Source: Rahnella bonaserana (GTDB lineage Bacteria; Pseudomonadota; Gammaproteobacteria; Enterobacterales; Enterobacteriaceae). Taken from it: a DNA stretch of 64,000 nt. The position numbers and the translations under genes are program-made. The stretch spans positions 114,887 through 178,886 of the forward strand of contig NZ_JAFMOW010000056.1 in NCBI RefSeq assembly GCF_019049675.1. The letters are read 5' to 3'. Below, one piece after another: positions 36,786 to 46,413 of this stretch. Below the pieces are notes generated by a model. It worked only from the letters and a program-made list of their open reading frames with translations. It did not search any database and had not been told where the DNA came from. The stretch's first letter is position 1; each line of letters starts with the position of its first letter.

Positions 36786-37589
36786 TTAATAACTGCCAGA
36801 TTTAGGCGCGGCGTGTAATTCACCATCACCAACTTTAATCCCTAAAATAGCGGCGACTTTTTTGCTGATCAGTTCAATATCGAATGCGGACGCGGATACC
36901 GGACTAAAATCAATAATAGAGCGCTGCGAGGCATTCGCCTCTGGCACGCATTCATCCCTGTGGATTGTGCCTAATAATCTTTCATTTAAACGCTGTTCGA
37001 AAAATTGTGTGACATCGCGGCTTAATGTCCGGCGGGTGTCACTTTGGTTGACGACGTAATATTCACCCTTCTTATTATTAAGCGGGGTGCCAATTAATTT
37101 ATTCTTTTCCATTAACGGCAATAAAGATAATGACGCGGTATCGGCAAGCATGACCACAATATGTAAATCCGCAATAGCCTGAACCGCTTTTAATGCCGGA
37201 CTTGGACCCGGAGGGAAATCAGCAATAATAATTAAACCCGGATAATTTAGGACGGTATTTAATCCGCGCTGTAAAAAATGCGGATCGGTGGCCAGCTGGT
37301 GCTCAAATTCAAGACGCTGGTCTTCGTTGACTTCGCCATAAGGTAATACAAACGTATTTGAACCCGCCTTGAGAATAAACTGGCTCCAGTCGGATTCGTT
37401 ACCCGAACCTGCCACAAAGCCGCGGGTATCGGAAATAGGCACACCGAAATGAAGGCGAAGGGCGTTCTGTACATCAAAATCAATAACCAGCACTTTGCTG
37501 CCACTGCGGGCGAGCGAATAGGCCAGGTTGGAGGCCACCGTGGTTTTTCCTACCCCACCTTTCGGTGAACAAACGCAAACTAACGGCAT
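36786..37589 (-). CDS. bcsQ: Cellulose synthase-associated ParA/MinD-like ATPase BcsQ
   Basis: This 267-residue P-loop ATPase has the deviant Walker A motif KGGVGKTT and the switch region VIDFDVQNALRLHFG. BcsQ proteins place the cellulose synthase complex, at the pole in E. coli, and are needed for full synthesis. The gene overlaps bcsO by 10 nt and precedes bcsA. Confidence 0.92.
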   Translation of the reverse strand: MPLVCVCSPKGGVGKTTVASNLAYSLARSGSKVLVIDFDVQNALRLHFGVPISDTRGFVAGSGNESDWSQFILKAGSNTFVLPYGEVNEDQRLEFEHQLATDPHFLQRGLNTVLNYPGLIIIADFPPGPSPALKAVQAIADLHIVVMLADTASLSLLPLMEKNKLIGTPLNNKKGEYYVVNQSDTRRTLSRDVTQFFEQRLNERLLGTIHRDECVPEANASQRSIIDFSPVSASAFDIELISKKVAAILGIKVGDGELHAAPKSGSY

Positions 37590-38389
37590 GAGGCAATCAT
37601 CTCTAACAAGGGTTGAAGCGGGGTGTCGCGATGTAAATAAGCGCTGGCAGGCTGCGGAGCCCGCTGCTTAAACATCTGTTTAAAGCGCTGGTTAGCATCA
37701 GCAGACGCCGGGGACGCGGACGCCACTGGCGCTGTGCTGCGCACAGGTGCAGGGCTGTAAGCGGGCGCTGAATGTTGTACCGGCGGCTGGTGATAAACCG
37801 TTGCGGCGGGTTGTTGTACTGGCTGTTGCACCTGAACCGGCGCGGGTTGAACCGGATTAGGTGCAGGTTGTTTTGGCGCTTCAGGCATGGCTTTACGCAG
37901 CGAATCAAGTAAACCCGACCCGCTGTCAGGAATAACAGACTGTGCGTGCAATGTCGGTGCCGGGTGAACAGGCTGATGCTGTGCGGGCTGAACCGGTGCT
38001 GGCGCGGGTGCAGCAGCAGGAGGCAGCGTTTCGCGCAGCGCATCCAGCAAGCCAAATCCGGCAGCCGGAGGAGCCACTTCAGAAGACATTGGCGCGTGTG
38101 CCACGGAGGGTTGCGTTATCTGGCGGTTATCCTGGTGTTCATTCACAGGCCGGGCAGCAGATAGGGAAAATTCATCCGCAGAAATAGACTGAGGGGTGGG
38201 TTGCGTCGAACGGCCATTATCGAGAGGACCGGCAGGATCTTCGCTGGCGGAAACTTGTTTAATCAACGTCCACTGATTCATTGAACCGGTAATGGATTCA
38301 CCCGTTGATTTTTCATTAAGCTCTTTATAATCAAGCTTTTCCAACTTCGTCTTATCCATAAAACGTTTAATATCGTCATATTTATTCAT
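37580..38389 (-). CDS. bcsO: Proline-rich cellulose biosynthesis protein BcsO
   Basis: This 269-residue protein is low in order: Pro, Ala, Gln and Val dominate residues 100-230. A short N-terminal region (LEKLDYKELNEKS, then MNQWTLIKQV) loosely recalls the BcsR/BcsP N-terminus. Two near-identical segments, GFGLLDALRE (111-120) and GSGLLDSLRK (157-166), and a third helix QRFKQMFKQ (234-242) are separated by Pro-rich linkers. Proteins of this sort precede bcsQ in class I operons of enterobacteria and are called BcsO. By analogy with BcsH of Komagataeibacter it may scaffold BcsD, which is inference. Confidence 0.7.
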   Translation of the reverse strand: MNKYDDIKRFMDKTKLEKLDYKELNEKSTGESITGSMNQWTLIKQVSASEDPAGPLDNGRSTQPTPQSISADEFSLSAARPVNEHQDNRQITQPSVAHAPMSSEVAPPAAGFGLLDALRETLPPAAAPAPAPVQPAQHQPVHPAPTLHAQSVIPDSGSGLLDSLRKAMPEAPKQPAPNPVQPAPVQVQQPVQQPAATVYHQPPVQHSAPAYSPAPVRSTAPVASASPASADANQRFKQMFKQRAPQPASAYLHRDTPLQPLLEMIASCR

Positions 38390-38947
38390 AAATCCCGCCC
38401 GGTAGGATTATATATATCGGTGTTTTCTGGACGTCAAAACGACCCTGAATGGCCGTTAACAAAGAGTGTGAAAAGTTTAATTTTTTTAAAGTTTTTAGTG
38501 GGAATGAGACTCGTCTTAATATATCAGTTCTTTTACAGGATAGAGCAGTTTTTACAAAAAATAGGAATTTCCCGCATAAAAACGAGGGTGATGTAACTGG
38601 CTGTCGCAAAAAGGTTTTTGATGTTATTTTACTGCTTGTTTGTCTTAAGGTAGCTGAAAAGTTTGTCTTTATTGTGATGTAGAGCGCATAAACTTCATCA
38701 GTGGTGCTGAACCTGGTATGTTCTGGCTGTGGTGATATCCGGTTATGCTTCGTAATGTATGTTTTTCGTAAGTTAATTATCTTAACGGATAGTTAGTTTA
38801 GAAGTATTTTGGCAAACATGTTGTTTTTTATAGCCAAAATATTGACTCAGACCTCTTAAAAACGCGTTATAAGGTATACTGCGCAGAAGTACCGTTCCTG
38901 TTAAGGTGAGCGGGTCAAAACGTGTCTGCGATTAATGGAGAATAAAG
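38390..38947. other. AT-rich divergent control region between bcsO and pdeK
   Basis: These 558 nt contain no convincing gene. The region is strikingly AT-rich compared with its neighbours, as is common for H-NS-bound promoters. Reading right, TTGACT (38842-38847), TATAAG (38868) and TATACT (38875-38880) could supply a pdeK promoter. Reading left, the bcs operon must start somewhere within the region. No c-di-GMP riboswitch fold was recognised. Confidence 0.5.
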
Positions 38948-40930
38948 TTGCGGGTCAGGCGTTCATTAACGATCAAACAGATGGCGGCGGTTTCAGGCAT
39001 CGCTGCATTCACTATCTGTATCTTTATCGTCATCCAGCTGTTTCACTTTGTACAGCAGCGGAGGGACGATTACGCCCAGCAACTTGAAAATATTGCACAT
39101 TCTGTCCGTGAACCTCTTTCACAGGCGGTACTGGATGTCGATCTGGCAGAAACGCAGGACATCCTTAACACGCTGCAACCGGTGGGTATTCTGAGCCGCG
39201 CCGATGTGGTGATGCCAAACCAAATCGCAGCGCTGCATACGCATTTCCCGCCTGGCCGCCCGGTACCGCAATGGGTTATCCGCGGTTTTAATTTACCGGT
39301 GACAATTTCAGTTCCTCTCTATTCTGCTGCTGCCAGCCCGACATCGCCTAAGCCGCTGGCCTTTCTGGTGCTTCAGGCAGATTCCTACCGTATGTATCAG
39401 TTCATCGTCAGTGCGCTGTCGACCATGCTGACCACTTATCTTCTGCTGGCGTTGATCCTGACAATTTCCGTGAGCTGGATTGTCAATCGCCTGATCGTTA
39501 AACCGTTGCGTACGATTGCCAGTGAACTGGAATCCCTGCCCGAAAGTGAGGTGCCTTCTCACCAGCTGACGCTGCCGCAACGCCATGAAGACGATGAAAT
39601 CGGCATGCTGGTGCGCAGCTATAACCGCAACCAGCAACAACGGGAAAAGTTATCGCAACACAGTGATGACCTGTCACCGCCCGCCGAAAGCAGTCTGAAT
39701 AATGAAGAACAATTTCTGCAGCACCTGCAACAGCGGCTCAGTTCGACGGAGCCCGTGAAAGGTTTCCACCTGCTGCTGATCGGCATCGAAAGCCTGCGTG
39801 ATGACGGCCATGTCGATTGCCCGCTGATAGCTTCCATTATGGATGTGCTGCCGGAACACTGTCTGATGGCGCGTCTGAGTTACAACGAATTTGCCCTGCT
39901 GGCCGGAGACATTGCGCGTCCCTTTATCGCGATGCGCCTGGCGCGACAAATCATGGAGCGCATCAATGCGCCACAGGAAAGTGATGCCGGCAATATGTCG
40001 CTGCACCCGACGGGCAGTATCGGTATCGTCCAGCATACGGGTGAATTCCCGGTGACGGCGCAGCAGATGATGTCTAAGGCGCGTGCCGCCAGACTGTCCG
40101 CTTATCAGCAGGGTAAGAATCAGATTCTGTTCTTTGAGCCTGAGCTGACCGAAAAGATTCAGAAACGTTTATTGCAGGAAAACGAAATTCTGCACGCCAT
40201 GGAGCAAAGCGATTTCACGCTGTTTATCCAGCCGCAAATGAATATGAAAACCGGCGCAGTGGTCGGTGCGGAAGCCTTGCTGCGGCGCAAAATGGCCGAC
40301 GGCAGCTACGGGCTGGAAAGTGATTTCATCGTACTGGCAGAAGAAATCGGCGTGATGAGCCTGCTGGGTTACAAAATTCTTGAGCTCGGTTGCCAGATCC
40401 TGGCGGACTGGCAGCAGCGCGGCATCACATTGCCCTTGTCCGTCAACCTTTCCGGCGTTCAGGTGCAGCAGCGCAATTTCCTGCCGGAACTGCGCAGCCT
40501 GCTGAGCCGTTACAAAATCAATCCGGGACAACTGGTTCTGGAAATTACAGAAACGGCGCGGATTGAAGACCTGGATCGCGCTCTTGTGCTGTTGACTGAA
40601 TTACGTGCAGCAGGCGTATCGATTGAACTGGATGATTTCGGCCTGGGTTATTCCGGTCTTGAGTATCTCAACCGCCTGCGTTCTCTGCCGATTGATGTCA
40701 TCAAAATCGACCGCAGTTTTGTCAGCGTTTTGCCTGAAGACGAAGTCATGGTGAACATTGTGGCGTCCATTGGGCGTGCAATGAATATCCAGCTGGTCGC
40801 CGAAGGGGTCGAAACCGAGGAGCAGCGTTTGTGGCTGCTGAACGAAAATATTCATCTCGGGCAGGGATATTTATTCTCCCCACCGCTTTCCAAAAAAGAA
40901 TTTGAACGCAAATTCTGTCAGCCTTCCTGA
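38948..40930 (+). CDS. pdeK: Membrane c-di-GMP phosphodiesterase PdeK (YhjK/HmsP type)
   Basis: This 660-residue protein has two membrane helices (about 15-33 and 160-182) around a periplasmic sensor, a HAMP-like segment, a degenerate GGDEF domain in which the signature reads SYNEF, and an EAL domain with GAEALLRRK, DDFGLGYSGLEYL, IKIDRSFV and AEGVETEEQ all intact. It should degrade c-di-GMP and not make it. The start is TTG at 38948, supported by a GGAG site 7 nt upstream and by the family N-terminus MRVxRSLTIKQM. It is divergent from the cellulose operon that it presumably restrains. Confidence 0.92.
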   Translation: MRVRRSLTIKQMAAVSGIAAFTICIFIVIQLFHFVQQRRDDYAQQLENIAHSVREPLSQAVLDVDLAETQDILNTLQPVGILSRADVVMPNQIAALHTHFPPGRPVPQWVIRGFNLPVTISVPLYSAAASPTSPKPLAFLVLQADSYRMYQFIVSALSTMLTTYLLLALILTISVSWIVNRLIVKPLRTIASELESLPESEVPSHQLTLPQRHEDDEIGMLVRSYNRNQQQREKLSQHSDDLSPPAESSLNNEEQFLQHLQQRLSSTEPVKGFHLLLIGIESLRDDGHVDCPLIASIMDVLPEHCLMARLSYNEFALLAGDIARPFIAMRLARQIMERINAPQESDAGNMSLHPTGSIGIVQHTGEFPVTAQQMMSKARAARLSAYQQGKNQILFFEPELTEKIQKRLLQENEILHAMEQSDFTLFIQPQMNMKTGAVVGAEALLRRKMADGSYGLESDFIVLAEEIGVMSLLGYKILELGCQILADWQQRGITLPLSVNLSGVQVQQRNFLPELRSLLSRYKINPGQLVLEITETARIEDLDRALVLLTELRAAGVSIELDDFGLGYSGLEYLNRLRSLPIDVIKIDRSFVSVLPEDEVMVNIVASIGRAMNIQLVAEGVETEEQRLWLLNENIHLGQGYLFSPPLSKKEFERKFCQPS

Positions 40931-40941
40931 ATGCTCTGAAT

Positions 40942-40962
40942 GGCAGGAAACCCCCTCCTGCC
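40942..40962 (+). terminator. Terminator-like hairpin after pdeK
   Basis: GGCAGGA and TCCTGCC pair around AACCCCC, 12 nt after the pdeK stop codon. The T-run after it is poor, so termination may be partial. Confidence 0.6.
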
Positions 40963-41166
40963 GGCTCCGTTTCTGACTCTCTTTGATTTCTTTACTTACT
41001 TAAAGCCGGGCTGAATGGTTTCCGCTCTGGTTTTTCATGAGTCGTCATTGCGCAGAGAAACGAAATATTTCCATCATGTTGTGTTGATGTTACTTCAATG
41101 CACTCGCCTCATTATCTTTGACCTTAAAAAACCAAGGGCGATGCACTCACTTCAGGATGGTTATTC

Positions 41167-42459
41167 ATGAAAAAATCACTCTTCAAGAGTCTGTATTTTC
41201 AGGTTCTTTTAGCAATTACTGTGGGCGTGCTGCTGGGGCATTTCTATCCGGAAATCGGCGCGCAAATGAAACCGTTAGGTGATGGTTTTGTTAAGTTAAT
41301 CAAAATGATTATCGCACCGGTTATCTTCTGTACCGTCGTCACCGGCATCGCAGGCATGGAAAGCATGAAAGCGGTGGGGCGCACAGGGGCCATCGCGCTG
41401 CTCTATTTTGAAATTGTGAGTACCCTGGCACTGATCATCGGACTGGTGATCGTCAACATCGTGCAACCGGGTGCAGGGATGAACGTCGATCCGGCAGCGC
41501 TGGATGCCAAAGCCGTCGCGGTGTACGCCGAACAGGCACAAAGTCAGGGCATCATTCCTTTCCTGCTCGATGTGATCCCATCCAGCGTGATTGGTGCGTT
41601 CGCCAGCGGTAACATTCTGCAGGTGCTGCTGTTTGCGGTGCTGTTTGGTTTTGCGCTGCATCGCATGGGGCACAAAGGCCAGCTGATTTTCAACGTGATT
41701 GAAAGCTTCTCTCAGGTCATTTTCGGCATCATCAATATGATTATGCGCCTGGCGCCTTTGGGTGCCTTCGGGGCGATGGCGTTCACTATCGGAAAATACG
41801 GCGTCGGTTCTCTGGTCCAGCTCGGCCAGCTGATCCTGTGCTTCTACCTGACCTGTATTCTGTTCGTGGTGGTGGTGCTCGGGCTTATTGCGCGCTTCAC
41901 CGGTTTCAGCATCTTCAAGTTTGTGAATTACATTAAAGAAGAATTGCTGATCGTTCTCGGAACCTCGTCTTCGGAATCCGCACTCCCGCGTATGCTGGAT
42001 AAAATGGAGCGTCTGGGCTGTAAAAAATCCGTGGTCGGCCTGGTTATCCCGACGGGTTATTCCTTCAATCTGGACGGCACCTCGATTTATCTGACGATGG
42101 CGGCGGTCTTTATCGCTCAGGCCACCAATACCCACATGGATATCTGGCATCAGATCACCCTGATTGTGGTGCTGCTGTTGTCTTCTAAAGGCGCGGCGGG
42201 TGTGACCGGCAGTGGCTTCATCGTGCTGGCGGCCACATTGTCGGCGGTAGGGCACTTGCCGGTGGCAGGGCTGGCGCTGATTCTGGGCATCGACCGCTTT
42301 ATGTCTGAAGCGCGTGCGCTCACCAATCTGGTGGGTAACGGCGTGGCGACTATCGTGGTGGCAAAATGGTGTGATCAGCTCGATGAAGGGCAATTAAAAG
42401 CGACACTGAATGGCCAGAAAGGTCTGACAGAGGCCGAGAAGTCCGCTTCAGGTTTGTGA
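41167..42459 (+). CDS. dctA: C4-dicarboxylate:cation symporter DctA
   Basis: This 430-residue inner-membrane carrier of the DAACS/glutamate symporter family takes up succinate, fumarate, malate and orotate under aerobic conditions. Family motifs include [12 protein letters not shown] (hairpin HP1), [18 protein letters not shown] and the C-terminal [18 protein letters not shown]. The length is close to that of E. coli DctA. It keeps its E. coli neighbours pdeK and yhjJ. Confidence 0.95.
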   Translation: MKKSLFKSLYFQVLLAITVGVLLGHFYPEIGAQMKPLGDGFVKLIKMIIAPVIFCTVVTGIAGMESMKAVGRTGAIALLYFEIVSTLALIIGLVIVNIVQPGAGMNVDPAALDAKAVAVYAEQAQSQGIIPFLLDVIPSSVIGAFASGNILQVLLFAVLFGFALHRMGHKGQLIFNVIESFSQVIFGIINMIMRLAPLGAFGAMAFTIGKYGVGSLVQLGQLILCFYLTCILFVVVVLGLIARFTGFSIFKFVNYIKEELLIVLGTSSSESALPRMLDKMERLGCKKSVVGLVIPTGYSFNLDGTSIYLTMAAVFIAQATNTHMDIWHQITLIVVLLLSSKGAAGVTGSGFIVLAATLSAVGHLPVAGLALILGIDRFMSEARALTNLVGNGVATIVVAKWCDQLDEGQLKATLNGQKGLTEAEKSASGL

Positions 42460-42532
42460 ATAATGGCCTGACCATGGATGAAAGCGTCAAACGATCCTAA
42501 AAACGCATTTATTTAGCCTCAAATCCCCTAAT

Positions 42533-42563
42533 ATCCACCGGTTGCTTGATGTAACCGGTGGAT
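42533..42563. terminator. Strong hairpin after dctA
   Basis: ATCCACCGGTT and AACCGGTGGAT form a perfect 11-bp stem around 9 nt, 74 nt after the dctA stop codon. The T-run is short. The remaining dctA-yhjJ gap (42460-42772) shows nothing else distinct. Confidence 0.6.
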
Positions 42564-42772
42564 TATCTTCATAATATGTCCCCAGAACGCTACTTCCGGC
42601 TATTATTCCCAGAATATTTTTGACGACTGCGCGACTTTGCAGGAAAAGCGCGGTCTAACGAAGGACTCAATTTTTCGTCCTTAAACTTACGCATTCAGTT
42701 CCTGTGGGCGAGTCAACTGACACCGGCAGGACAGCAAATTTAAAATTAGATTGTCATTACGTAGGGGTTCAC

Positions 42773-44290
42773 ATGCAGGGCACCAAAATCCGTTTACTCA
42801 TTGGTGGATTGTTGCTGGCAGCAGCCGCAAGTCATGTGCAAGCTGAAGCATTACAGCCTGATCCTGCCTGGCAGCAGGGGAAGCTGGACAATGGATTTAC
42901 CTGGCAGTTGCTGACTACGCCGCAGCGCCCGAGCGATCGTATCGAATTACGCCTGGTGGTTCGCACCGGCTCGCTGGCAGAATCTGCTCAGCAATCGGGC
43001 TATGCCCATTTCCTTCCGCGTCTGGCACTGATGCACAGCGAAGGATTCAGCACGTCTCAGTTACAGTCTTTATGGCAGCAGGGTATCAATCCGCAGCGCC
43101 CGCTGCCGCCGGCTGTCAGTTCTTATGACTTCACAATCTATAATCTGAGCCTGCCAAATAACCGTCCTGATCTGATGAAGGATGCGCTGAACTGGCTGGC
43201 GAATACCGCCGGTAAAATTTCTGTGACACCAGCGCTGGTAAGCGCCGCGCGTCAGGAATCTCAGGATCCGGTGGGCTCATTACCTCAAAATACGCAGGAT
43301 GCCTGGTGGCGTGCGCGTATGGCCGGTTCGACCCTGGTCGGGCACAGTCCGGATCAGTTGCCGACAAAACCTGTCAATATCGAAGCATTAACCCGGTTCT
43401 ATCATCAGTGGTATACCCCTGATGCGATGACGCTGTTTGTGGTCGGGAATGTGGATGGTCGTGGTCTTAGCGAACAAATCAACCGGACTTTCTCTGTTCT
43501 GAAAGGCAGCCGTCAGACACCACAAACCTTGCCGACGCTCTCTGAAGTCACAACCAAATCCATGACCGTGATGGATGAAAATCTGACTCAGGATCGTCTC
43601 TCATTAATGTGGGACAACGCCTGGCAGCCGATTCAGGATTCACAGGCGCTTTCCGCGTACTGGCGCAGTGATTTAGCCCGCGAGGCGCTGTTCTGGCATT
43701 TGCAGGAAGCCCTGAAAACCGCATTCGAAAATAAGAAAGATGCCACCACACCGGGCCCGTCACTGGGCTTTGACTGTAACGTGCAGTATCAGCGCGCCCA
43801 GTGTGCTATCCGTATCGAAGCCCCACAAGCGAAGCTTGCCGAGCTGTTTAAGCGTTTATCCGAAGAGTTGCTGGTTGTGCGTGATAAGGGCATTTCACAG
43901 GCCGAGTTTGATGCGCTGATTGCACAGAAGAACGATCAGCTGAGCAAGCTTTTCGCGACCTACGCCCGGACTGATACCGATGTGCTGATGAGCCAGCGTT
44001 TGCGTTCACAGCAGAACGGCGTCGTGGATATTGCGCCGGAACAGTACCAGCAGTTGCGTCAGCAGTTCCTTACCACGCTGACGTTGCCGGTGCTGAATCA
44101 GGAGCTGAAACAACAGCTTTCCCGCGAACCTGCCATGCTGATTGCACAACCGAAAGGTGAGCCTGAATTGAATGCAGGTGAACTGCGGGCGGTGTATGAC
44201 AAAGTGATGGCACCGTCGGAGGCCGCTCCGGCAGCGGATGTACCTGCAGCCGAGGTGCCGGCGGCATCGGCGGCGACGAGTGCGCAATAA
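42773..44290 (+). CDS. yhjJ: M16-type peptidase homologue YhjJ, catalytically degenerate
   Basis: This 505-residue periplasmic protein has a signal peptide ending HVQA and M16 (insulinase) folds. The zinc motif HxxEH expected near SGYAHFLPRLALMHSEGF is absent, as in other YhjJ proteins, so it is probably not a peptidase. I chose the ATG at 42773, which follows AGGGG and yields a clean signal peptide; the frame continues upstream to 42704 without a better start. The C-terminus is an Ala/Pro/Glu-rich tail. Its role is unknown. Confidence 0.85.
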   Translation: MQGTKIRLLIGGLLLAAAASHVQAEALQPDPAWQQGKLDNGFTWQLLTTPQRPSDRIELRLVVRTGSLAESAQQSGYAHFLPRLALMHSEGFSTSQLQSLWQQGINPQRPLPPAVSSYDFTIYNLSLPNNRPDLMKDALNWLANTAGKISVTPALVSAARQESQDPVGSLPQNTQDAWWRARMAGSTLVGHSPDQLPTKPVNIEALTRFYHQWYTPDAMTLFVVGNVDGRGLSEQINRTFSVLKGSRQTPQTLPTLSEVTTKSMTVMDENLTQDRLSLMWDNAWQPIQDSQALSAYWRSDLAREALFWHLQEALKTAFENKKDATTPGPSLGFDCNVQYQRAQCAIRIEAPQAKLAELFKRLSEELLVVRDKGISQAEFDALIAQKNDQLSKLFATYARTDTDVLMSQRLRSQQNGVVDIAPEQYQQLRQQFLTTLTLPVLNQELKQQLSREPAMLIAQPKGEPELNAGELRAVYDKVMAPSEAAPAADVPAAEVPAASAATSAQ

Positions 44291-44331
44291 GGGAGAATCC
44301 CTTATTTATTCCCGGTTGGGATGGGTGAAAG

Positions 44332-44710
44332 TTTCGGTTTTTTAAGTGCAGCGCTCACTTAACTCACCGCGCCGAAACCGATAAAGAGAGGAAAGTGTTT
44401 TTCCTCTCTTTAATCTCTCCTCGCTTTTTCACTCCGCGCTATCGCTCGCTGGCTATGTTTCAGCAACCGCAGTGACAGGCTGGAAATCTTGCCGCTGCGC
44501 GGTACCTTTGCTCGGGTTTCGAGCCATAGGTCTCGAACCTCTCGCGCAGCAAGCTTTCTGAAACGCCCGTACGATCTTAAATTCAAAACCAATATGCTTT
44601 TAGAAAGTTAAAAATGGCGTGATCAAAAATCCTGCTGAACGGAGCGGTTTCGGCGCAGCGAGTTAAGTGATCACTGCAATTAAGTGATCACTGCAATAAA
44701 GAAACCGAAA
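44332..44710. mobile_element. MITE-like element with 48/65-bp imperfect terminal inverted repeats
   Basis: The left end (44332-44379) begins TTTCGGTTTTTTAAGTGCAG and ends CGCCGAAACC. The right end (44646-44710) is its imperfect reverse complement, enlarged by a perfect 17-bp tandem duplication (44664-44680 and 44681-44697). The 266-bp interior holds a 12-bp terminator hairpin (44383-44411) and a second hairpin with CTTGC...GCAAG arms (about 44489-44553), and has no credible gene. Size, non-coding content and inverted ends fit a non-autonomous mobile element, which now also separates the convergent yhjJ and kdgK. Confidence 0.65.
44383..44411. terminator. Hairpin terminator inside the MITE-like element
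   Basis: AAAGAGAGGAAA pairs perfectly with TTTCCTCTCTTT around a 5-nt loop, flanked by A and T residues on both sides. It can terminate yhjJ transcripts from the left and kdgK transcripts from the right. Confidence 0.8.
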
Positions 44711-44754
44711 TACCCACGGTCAATTTTGGCAGCCCCACTGCAAGTGAAAAACCG

Positions 44755-45693
44755 TTATCCCCGCCCCGGCATAAACGCCATCGGAATGATCGCCCCGCGA
44801 TGCTGGATAACGGTGCTCGCCGTCTCATGCCCGCGCACAGCCGCTTCCACCGCACTTCCGCCGGTGAGTCTCACTGCTAAATACCCGGCGCTGAAGGAAT
44901 CTCCTGCGGCGGTCGTATCGATGACTTTCTCTTTCGGCAATTTTACCGCTGGCACATCGTGCTGCTCGCCTTCGGCGCTGGACACGATGCAGCTGTCGGC
45001 TCCGCGTTTTACCACCACTTCGCTGACGCCCAGCGCGTGGGTGCGTGCGATCACTTCCTCATACGGCTTCTGACCCCACAACATATCTTCATCGTCGAGC
45101 GTCAGGAAAGCGATATCCGTGCAGGAAAGCATCGCGTTATACGCGGCCTGTGTCCGTTCTTTGCTGGCCCACAGACGCGGACGATAGTTGTTGTCGAAAA
45201 TGACTTTGCCACCGCGTGAACGGCAGGCTTTCAGCAGGGTCATCAGGCGGTCACGGCTTTCATCGTTAAGGATGGCCAGGCTGATGCCGCTCAGGTAGAG
45301 ATAATCGAATTCTGCCAGTTTCTGACAAATCTCTTCGGATTGCGGGCTGTCGAGCCAGTAGCGCGCGGCGGCATCATTGCGCCAGTAGTAAAAAGTGCGC
45401 TCGCCGGTGTCGTCGGTTTCAATCACATAAAGGCCAGGCAGTTTGTTTTCCAGACGCTGAGTCAGATCTGTATTCACGCCTTCCTGCTGCCACGCCTGTA
45501 ACATCTCATTGCTGAAACTGTCGGTGCCGAGCGCGGTAACGTAATGCACGTTCAGCGCATCAGGGGAAACCTGGCGGGAAATATAAACAGACGTATTCAG
45601 CGTGTCGCCACCAAAACCACGGTGGAGGGCATCGCCTTTCTGAGATAATTCGATCATGCATTCGCCGATTACGGCAATGTTTTTGCGGGTCAT
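44755..45693 (-). CDS. kdgK: 2-dehydro-3-deoxygluconokinase KdgK
   Basis: This 312-residue PfkB-family sugar kinase phosphorylates 2-keto-3-deoxygluconate to KDPG, feeding pectin and hexuronate breakdown into the Entner-Doudoroff aldolase step. The N-terminal motif GFGGDTLNTSVYISRQ and the C-terminal catalytic motif DTTAAGDSFSAGYLA are present. The length agrees with E. coli KdgK. Upstream (45694-45885) lies an AT-rich promoter region in which I could not identify a KdgR operator. Confidence 0.93.
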   Translation of the reverse strand: MTRKNIAVIGECMIELSQKGDALHRGFGGDTLNTSVYISRQVSPDALNVHYVTALGTDSFSNEMLQAWQQEGVNTDLTQRLENKLPGLYVIETDDTGERTFYYWRNDAAARYWLDSPQSEEICQKLAEFDYLYLSGISLAILNDESRDRLMTLLKACRSRGGKVIFDNNYRPRLWASKERTQAAYNAMLSCTDIAFLTLDDEDMLWGQKPYEEVIARTHALGVSEVVVKRGADSCIVSSAEGEQHDVPAVKLPKEKVIDTTAAGDSFSAGYLAVRLTGGSAVEAAVRGHETASTVIQHRGAIIPMAFMPGRG

Positions 45694-45885
45694 TGTACCT
45701 GGCCTATGTCTGAAGCATTAAAACGAAAGGAAAGAAAAGACCGTCATTATTGCGCTCTAGTCTCTTCATAAGAATGCGGTCAGTCAAATAAATTAAAACG
45801 AGGTTTTATTTTTTTATGCGGCAGGCAAAAAAACGGAGTAAAAATGAAGGGAAATGTGGAAGCGCAACACTTCCACCTGAAGCAT

Positions 45886-46089
45886 CTACTTATTTTCCTG
45901 GCGCAGTTCGGTGACAGGACGTCCACCCAGCCCCCAGTTATCGGTGTCGATCTCGTCAATAATCACTGTGGTCGTGGCCGGATTCTTACCCAGCGTATCC
46001 ACCAGTAATTGCGTTACACCGGCGATCAGCGCTTTCTTCTGCTCGGCTGTCGCACCATCGCGAGTGATTTTGATATTAACGTAAGGCAT
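45886..46089 (-). CDS. 4-oxalocrotonate tautomerase family protein
   Basis: This 67-residue protein begins MPYVNIKITRDGATAEQKKA; after methionine removal the N-terminal proline is the expected catalytic base of the tautomerase superfamily. The ATG at 46089 has a GGAGAG site, while the frame extending to 46197 would bury the catalytic proline and is wrong. These enzymes work as small oligomers; the substrate in this organism is not known. It is divergent from pdeH. Confidence 0.88.
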   Translation of the reverse strand: MPYVNIKITRDGATAEQKKALIAGVTQLLVDTLGKNPATTTVIIDEIDTDNWGLGGRPVTELRQENK

Positions 46090-46222
46090 TTCTCTCTCCG
46101 GATTGTGAATAAGGCGTAAACAAAATGTTTCCTCCCTGCCAATGTAAAGCGTGCAGAAAGGAACTTCCAGCCTGGTTTTCGGATTTTTTATGCGCAAATC
46201 TCGCAGAGAAATGCGGAGTGAT

Positions 46223-46249
46223 TAAAGTTTCCGCGCGTTACGCCGATAG
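46223..46249 (+). promoter_or_regulatory. Sigma-28 (FliA) promoter of pdeH
   Basis: TAAAGTTT, 11 nt, then GCCGATAG differs from the FliA consensus (TAAAGTTT-N11-GCCGATAA) at only one position. It lies about 165 nt before the pdeH start within the 324-nt divergent region 46090-46413. E. coli pdeH (yhjH) is likewise a late flagellar gene. Confidence 0.88.
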
Positions 46250-46413
46250 ATAACTCTACTAATGAAAGCCAGGAAACCGGGCTACTTTGCCGCCATGAAA
46301 CGTCGTGCTTCCCTGAAGTCCGGTCTGTAGACATGGATCCCATTGTAGTCACGCAACACATGTTGCCGCATGTCCCCTGATGATCTGATTCTTATTCATG
46401 ACGGCAGAAAAAT

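Noticed and set aside
38390..38947. Riboswitch or c-di-GMP aptamer in front of the cellulose genes
   Set aside because: I could not find a conserved aptamer core; only AT-rich promoter-like sequence is visible.
44410..44592. 60-codon minus-strand frame inside the MITE-like element
   Set aside because: It lies in hairpin-forming DNA, is highly basic and has no recognisable domain.
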